From NCBI GenBank assembly GCA_947165895.1, contig CAMVCB010000005.1:186001-250000 (forward strand): a stretch of DNA of 64,000 nucleotides, read 5' to 3'. Origin of the DNA: an uncultured Treponema sp. (GTDB taxonomy: Bacteria > Spirochaetota > Spirochaetia > Treponematales > Treponemataceae). The first letter of the stretch is position 1. Each line of letters starts with the position of its first letter. Below are positions 59,572-64,000 of the stretch, one piece after another. The position numbers and the translations under genes were made by a program. The notes under the pieces were generated by a model, which saw nothing but the letters and a program-made list of their open reading frames with translations, was not told the origin of the DNA and did not search any database.

Positions 59572-62058
59572 ATGAAATTTGGAAATTTCGATGACGCAAA
59601 CAAGGAGTATGTAATCACAACACCAAAAACTCCATACCCTTGGATTAACTATCTTGGCAGCCAGAAATTCTTCAGCTTGATTTCTAACACAAGTGGCGGT
59701 TATTCATTCTATACAGACGCACGTCTTCGTCGTCTTACCCGTTACCGCTACAACGATATGCCGCTTGATAACAACGGCCACTACTTCTTTATTAAAGACG
59801 GTGATACAATCTGGAATCCGGGCTGGCAGCCAACTCAGACTCCGCTTGATTCTTACGAGTGCCATCACGGATTCGGCTATTCAAAATTCATCTCTAAAAA
59901 GAATGATTTGAAGGCTGAGGCAGTTTACTTTGTTCCAAATACAGAAAACGCAGAAGTAGAAATGCTTACGCTCAAGAACGAAGGAAAATCAGACAAGACA
60001 ATCAGCCTGGTTTCTTTTGTTGAATGGTGTCTCTACAACGCATCTGACGACTGCCAGAACTTCCAGAGAAACTTCTCTACAGGTGAAGTAGAAATTGAAG
60101 GCAGCGCAATCTACCACAAAACTGAATACCGCGAGCGCCGCAATCACTTTACCTTCTACTGGTGCAACCAGAAAATTGACGGTTTTGATACAGACCGCGA
60201 AACCTTCCTTGGACTTTACAATCCTATTTCTGCACCAAAAACTGTTGTTGAAGGAAAATCAGGAAATTCAGTTGCAGACGGATGGTCTCCAATTGCTTCT
60301 CACCGCGTAAATATGACTTTGAAAGCTGGTGAAGAAAAAACTTTGATTTTCGTTCTCGGCTACATCGAAATGGATAACGACAAGAAATTCCTTTCTGAAG
60401 CAGACAAAAAGAAGGCTCTTGATGCAGGATTGCTCCGCACAAACACAGCTTCCGGCGTAATCAACAAGGAAAAGGCTTACGAGCTTCAGAAGAAGTTTGA
60501 TACAAAAGAGAAGGTTGAAAAAGAGCTTGCAGCCCTTAAAGCATTCTGGGATGAAACGCTCAGCCACTTCTCAATCAAAACTGGTGATGAAAAGCTTGAC
60601 CGTATGGCAGTATGGAACCAGTATCAGTGTGTTGTAACATACAACTTTGCCCGCTCTGCTTCTTACTTTGAATCAGGAATCGGGCGAGGGCTAGGCTTCC
60701 GCGATACTTCTCAGGATATGCTTGGTGCCGCTCACCAGCTTCCAGCAAGCCGCATCCGCGAACGCCTTTACGACGTTGCCGCAACTCAGTTTGAAGACGG
60801 TTCTGCTTACCACCAGTTCCAGCCTCTTACAAAACGCGGAAACGCTGATATCGGTTCTAACTTCAATGATGACCCTCTCTGGCTCGTTCTTGGTGTTGGT
60901 AATTATATCCGCGAAACAGGCGACGTTGACTTCCTTAAGGTTGATGTTCCTTTTGATAATTCAGAAACAAACAAAGCAACAATGTTCGAGCACCTTCGCC
61001 GTTCATACAACTACATCCCTAACCACATGGGACCACATGGACTTCCTTTGATTGGCCGTGCTGACTGGAACGACTGTCTCAACCTTAACTGTTTCTCTAC
61101 AAACCCTAACGATTCATTCCAGACTTGTACAAACAAGGAAGGAAAGAACGCTGAATCAGTTATGATTGCCCAGATGTTCGTGTTTGTTACACCTGACTAC
61201 GTTCAGATGTGCCGCCTTATGGGTGATGAAGCTGAAGCAAAACGCGCAGAAGAGCTTTGCAAGAAGATGGAAGATGCTATCTGTACTGCAGGCTGGGACG
61301 GAGAATGGTACGTTCGCGCTTACGATGATGCAGGACACAAAATCGGTTCTAAGGAATGTGAAAACGGAAAAATCTTCATCGAAAGCCAGGGCTTTGGTAC
61401 AATGGCAAAAATCGGTAAAGATAAAGGCTATCCTGAAAAATCTCTGGACAGCGTAAAGAAATACCTTGATTCTAAATACGGAATCTGTATCCTCTGGCCG
61501 GCTTACCAGGAATACCACGTTGAACTTGGTGAAGTTTCTTCTTATCCACCTGGATACAAAGAGAACGGCGGTATCTTCTGTCACAACAATCCATGGGTTG
61601 TAATTGGTGAAGTTGTAAACGGCCGCCCGCAGGATGCATGGGAACACTACACAAAGATTGGACCTGCATGGGTTGAAGAAAAATGGTCTGACATCCACCG
61701 CACAGAGCCTTATGTTTACAGCCAGATGGTAGCAGGACAGGAAGCCCGCCGCGAAGGTGAAGCTAAAAACTCATGGCTTACAGGTACAGCCGCATGGAAC
61801 TTTGTTGCACTTTCACAGTACATCTGCGGACTCCGCCCTCAGCATGCCGGTCTGGAAATTGAACCACGCCTGCCAGAACACATTAAGAACGCAGAGTTCA
61901 CACGTAAGTTCCGCGGGGTAACATATCACATCACTGTAGAAAACAAGAAGAACACAGGTGCTGTTTCGCTTGAAGTAAAGGGCGGAAAGGCAAATGGTCT
62001 TATTGTTGCCGCAGACAAAGATGTAAAAGACGTTTACGTTAAGGCTGTAGTAGCATAA
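59572..62058 (+). CDS. Cellobiose phosphorylase (GH94)
   Basis: 828 residues, the usual length for cellobiose phosphorylase (about 810-825). It splits cellobiose with phosphate into glucose and glucose-1-phosphate, saving one ATP. The N-terminus (PYPWINYLGSQKFFSLISN, GGYSFYTDARLRRLTRYRYN) and GFGYSKFISKKN are family landmarks. The (alpha/alpha)6 barrel contains GIGRGLGFRDTSQD, LIGRADWNDCLN with catalytic Asp501, and WPAYQEYH. No signal peptide: cytoplasmic. AGGAGAA precedes the ATG. It is the last gene of the LacI-controlled operon. Cellodextrin phosphorylase would be longer. Confidence 0.95.
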   Translation: MKFGNFDDANKEYVITTPKTPYPWINYLGSQKFFSLISNTSGGYSFYTDARLRRLTRYRYNDMPLDNNGHYFFIKDGDTIWNPGWQPTQTPLDSYECHHGFGYSKFISKKNDLKAEAVYFVPNTENAEVEMLTLKNEGKSDKTISLVSFVEWCLYNASDDCQNFQRNFSTGEVEIEGSAIYHKTEYRERRNHFTFYWCNQKIDGFDTDRETFLGLYNPISAPKTVVEGKSGNSVADGWSPIASHRVNMTLKAGEEKTLIFVLGYIEMDNDKKFLSEADKKKALDAGLLRTNTASGVINKEKAYELQKKFDTKEKVEKELAALKAFWDETLSHFSIKTGDEKLDRMAVWNQYQCVVTYNFARSASYFESGIGRGLGFRDTSQDMLGAAHQLPASRIRERLYDVAATQFEDGSAYHQFQPLTKRGNADIGSNFNDDPLWLVLGVGNYIRETGDVDFLKVDVPFDNSETNKATMFEHLRRSYNYIPNHMGPHGLPLIGRADWNDCLNLNCFSTNPNDSFQTCTNKEGKNAESVMIAQMFVFVTPDYVQMCRLMGDEAEAKRAEELCKKMEDAICTAGWDGEWYVRAYDDAGHKIGSKECENGKIFIESQGFGTMAKIGKDKGYPEKSLDSVKKYLDSKYGICILWPAYQEYHVELGEVSSYPPGYKENGGIFCHNNPWVVIGEVVNGRPQDAWEHYTKIGPAWVEEKWSDIHRTEPYVYSQMVAGQEARREGEAKNSWLTGTAAWNFVALSQYICGLRPQHAGLEIEPRLPEHIKNAEFTRKFRGVTYHITVENKKNTGAVSLEVKGGKANGLIVAADKDVKDVYVKAVVA

Positions 62059-62060
62059 AA

Positions 62061-62073
62061 CGGGGCGTTGCGG
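62061..62073 (+). repeat. 13-mer shared with the 14.5 kb GC-rich element
   Basis: CGGGGCGTTGCGG, identical to 14555-14567 on the minus strand, 2 nt after the GH94 stop. Confidence 0.6.
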
Positions 62074-62162
62074 CAAGCATAGCTTGCCGAGATGTTTTCT
62101 TGTAGAAGCTAAACAACAGTCGCAAAGGACTGTTGTTTTTAACGCTTCTGCTATTATCATCC
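62072..62162 (+). repeat. Two-hairpin element, copy B
   Basis: Hairpin 1 is GGCAAGC/GCTTGCC (62072-62088). The spacer is GAGATGTTTTC (62089-62099). Hairpin 2 is AAACAACAGTC/GACTGTTGTTT (62111-62138) closed by AGAAGC/GCTTCT. The tail is ATTATCATC. The stems differ from copy A but pair equally well. Confidence 0.8.
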
Positions 62163-62168
62163 TTCATT

Positions 62169-62205
62169 AAAAGCAGTTCGTCGATGGGCGGACTGCTTTT
62201 TTTAT
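62169..62205 (+). terminator. Terminator of the cellobiose operon
   Basis: AAGCAGT/ACTGCTT closes a stem with additional inner pairs and is followed by a run of Ts. Confidence 0.8.
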
Positions 62206-62294
62206 ATGGAAGAAAATACAAATTAATGTTAGAATTAAGTAGTTATAATTAAAAAGTGATTCGGTGGGAATAAAACATATTAAGGGGCTGCCAT

Positions 62295-64000
62295 TTGACT
62301 CGGACGCTTTTTAAAATTATAAATATCCTCACAGCCACACTCTTTCTTTTCTGTGCAGTTTCCTGTGACATGATTAATACGCCTGTGAAGGAATTTTTTA
62401 CGGGCAGCCTTGAGGCGCTTTCTTCAAACAATCAGAATAATTCAAATGAATCAGATAATTCTTCCGGCTCAAATCCGTCTGGTGACAGCGGAAATAGTGA
62501 TAATACTTCTGCCGGGGAGGAGGATAGCGGAAATAGTCCGGCAGATGAGCCTGAGCCAGACGCTTCTGAAGAAAGTCCTGTTACGGCGGAGGATGATGCT
62601 TTTGATAATATAGACGAAAACATCTCCTTTGTTTTTTACGTTTCTGATCAGGGGGATGATGATAATGACGGTTCAATGGAAAATCCTTTCCTTACAATTG
62701 ATAATGCCCTGAAAGCCTTAAGGCAGAGCTTTAATGCCGATACAGAAAAATCAAAAAGTGCCGGTTATGTGCTTCTGCTCAGTGACATTAATATAAATTC
62801 AGAAATTGATTTTAACAGATCGGATTACAGATTTGCTGAAATTGCTCCGGCTGTTGATATAACTATTGGCGGTTACAAGACAAAGCGTACAATAAATGCC
62901 GCTTTTGGCAGCCGGATCTTCAAAATCGGCTGGACAAACGGAAATATTACCATTCAGAACCTGACATTGACAGGCGGCTATTCTACGGATGTAGGTGGCG
63001 CTGCCTTTTATATCACTTCTACTGATTCAGCTACAGATTTCAGCAGTAAAAAATTCCTGATTAAAAACTGTATTATTACAGATAACATGAGCTCTCTGCC
63101 GGGCGGCGCACTTGCCCTTGAAACAGCCTATAATGTTGAAATTGAAAATTGTGAAATCACTAATAATACAAGTTTTGACGGCCCTTCTGTCTGTGATTTG
63201 AAGACTCCTTCCGGCCTGAGTGCAGGAATTGGAATCTGTTTAAAAAATACTTTGATAAGGGAAAATTACAGCCATACCGACAGCAGCAGTAGTCTTTCTT
63301 CATATGAGTATGGATATGTAATCAATACAGAAGGGGTCCGCTATGCCCGTTTTGACGGCGGTGTTACTGTAAAAGACAATACGATAGATTCTATTCCGGC
63401 CGGCAAGGATTATTCAAAGCTTGCTGCCGTAAATAATGCTTATGGCATTGAATTCAGCGGTAAGAATATTATTACAGATAATAAGGCGGTTATTTCTGGT
63501 TCGGGCTCAAATTCTATTGGAATTGAAAAAAATCTCATTATTGTGCCGGATGCAGCTTCTGCAGCCAAAATACTTTATATGCAGGGAAACTGTGACGGCA
63601 GCAAAATCGGCGTCAATCTTTCTTCGGCAATTACAGATTCAATAAAATTTACAAACGGATTTAAGGCTTCTGGTACAAGCTCGGCTCCAGCAGAAATTTT
63701 TGTCAGTGACGGAGCTTATGCCGTAGACTGGGATTCAAGTGGAAGTGAGGCGGCCTTTGTCCTTAACAGCGGAAGCTTCATCAATCCTCTTGGAATTACA
63801 ATGACCTTTACCGCAAGTCCCGTGGTTCTTACCGCCGGAAAGGCGGAAAAAATCACGGTAAGTCCTCATGTCCTTTATGAAGGAAGTGATGTTACTGATA
63901 CTTTTGCAGACGATATCAGCTGGTCTCTTTCTCTGACTGAAGGCTCAGCAACAGTAGCTGCGACAGACAGCAAAATACTCAGTCTGACGGCTTCTCAGAC
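62295..64000 (+). CDS. Large lipoprotein with right-handed beta-helix, 3' end outside window
   Basis: At least 568 residues from a TTG at 62295, chosen because AAGGGG lies 7 nt upstream and the signal peptide starts here. It was not obvious as an ATG-start frame. The signal peptide ends in AVSCD, a lipobox. Then come a Ser/Asn/Asp/Glu-rich disordered region (about 45-115), and FYVSDQGDDDNDGSMENPF, the opening of DUF1565/polymorphic-outer-membrane-like beta-helix proteins. Repeated NNxI/GG turns follow (IQNLTLTGGYS, IKNCIITDNMSS, IENCEITNNTS). The final part (FTASPVVLTAGKAEKITVSP) looks like a bacterial Ig-like domain. Surface exposure and binding to polysaccharide are likely but unproved. Confidence 0.75.
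   Translation, partial: MTRTLFKIINILTATLFLFCAVSCDMINTPVKEFFTGSLEALSSNNQNNSNESDNSSGSNPSGDSGNSDNTSAGEEDSGNSPADEPEPDASEESPVTAEDDAFDNIDENISFVFYVSDQGDDDNDGSMENPFLTIDNALKALRQSFNADTEKSKSAGYVLLLSDININSEIDFNRSDYRFAEIAPAVDITIGGYKTKRTINAAFGSRIFKIGWTNGNITIQNLTLTGGYSTDVGGAAFYITSTDSATDFSSKKFLIKNCIITDNMSSLPGGALALETAYNVEIENCEITNNTSFDGPSVCDLKTPSGLSAGIGICLKNTLIRENYSHTDSSSSLSSYEYGYVINTEGVRYARFDGGVTVKDNTIDSIPAGKDYSKLAAVNNAYGIEFSGKNIITDNKAVISGSGSNSIGIEKNLIIVPDAASAAKILYMQGNCDGSKIGVNLSSAITDSIKFTNGFKASGTSSAPAEIFVSDGAYAVDWDSSGSEAAFVLNSGSFINPLGITMTFTASPVVLTAGKAEKITVSPHVLYEGSDVTDTFADDISWSLSLTEGSATVAATDSKILSLTASQ

Overview
The window looks like a piece of a spirochaete chromosome, most likely a plant-fibre-degrading Treponema from a gut or rumen. 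The evidence is a class I (archaeal-type) lysyl-tRNA synthetase, an EF-G whose G1 region reads like the spirochaete/mitochondrial EF-G1 branch, a BMP-type purine nucleoside receptor operon, many SpoIIE/GGDEF signalling proteins, and a cellobiose uptake and phosphorolysis operon. Non-coding DNA is AT-rich. There are no prophage genes, transposases or CRISPR arrays.

Layout: 1-1683 is a truncated GH3 glucosidase (-). 1778-3632 holds an RNase III-like protein and uridine phosphorylase (+). 3689-5896 is class I LysRS with a fused tRNA-binding domain (-). 5953-10547 is a nucleoside ABC importer with a MarR regulator (-). 10617-20608 has a membrane protein, a P-loop ATPase, EF-G, a putative outer-membrane protein, a SPOR protein, CoaE and PolA. 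20716-28290 has a GGDEF protein, TrmN6, a SulP transporter, a GDT1 transporter, a membrane sensor and phosphoglycerate mutase. 28678-28751 is tRNA-Ala(UGC). 28822-31631 is an ABC importer of the PF04392 type. 31775-35577 has an unknown acidic protein and a GMP synthase with eukaryote-like architecture. 35796-39855 is grpE-dnaK-dnaJ, followed by two SpoIIE-type phosphatases and a STAS protein (39968-44356). 44370-51775 has a 5'-nucleotidase, a NamZ-AmiE-like fusion for cell-wall recycling, and LeuRS. 52060-54955 has a RelA/SpoT-type synthetase, an RluA-type pseudouridine synthase and an omptin-family protease. 55041-62058 is a LacI-controlled cellobiose operon: regulator, binding protein, two permeases and a GH94 phosphorylase. 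62295-64000 is the start of a beta-helix lipoprotein.

How the genes work together: the LacI repressor, two perfect 14-bp palindromes behind a TTGACA promoter, the binding protein, an attenuator-like hairpin, the permeases and cellobiose phosphorylase form a complete import and phosphorolysis module. The chaperone genes carry strong RNA structures before dnaK and between dnaK and dnaJ. Several genes have a -10 box only 6-10 nt before the ATG and no Shine-Dalgarno sequence, which suggests leaderless mRNAs.

The most novel material is (1) an omptin with all four catalytic residues in a spirochaete-like genome, (2) a previously unfamiliar two-hairpin intergenic element in three copies whose stems co-vary, two of them in inverted orientation around the phosphorylase gene, and (3) other intergenic repeat families, including 137-146 bp elements with 11-bp terminal inverted repeats. 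One repeat probably encodes the N-terminus of CoaE, and a fragment of another supplies the ATG of the omptin. All calls come from reading the sequence; no database search was run.
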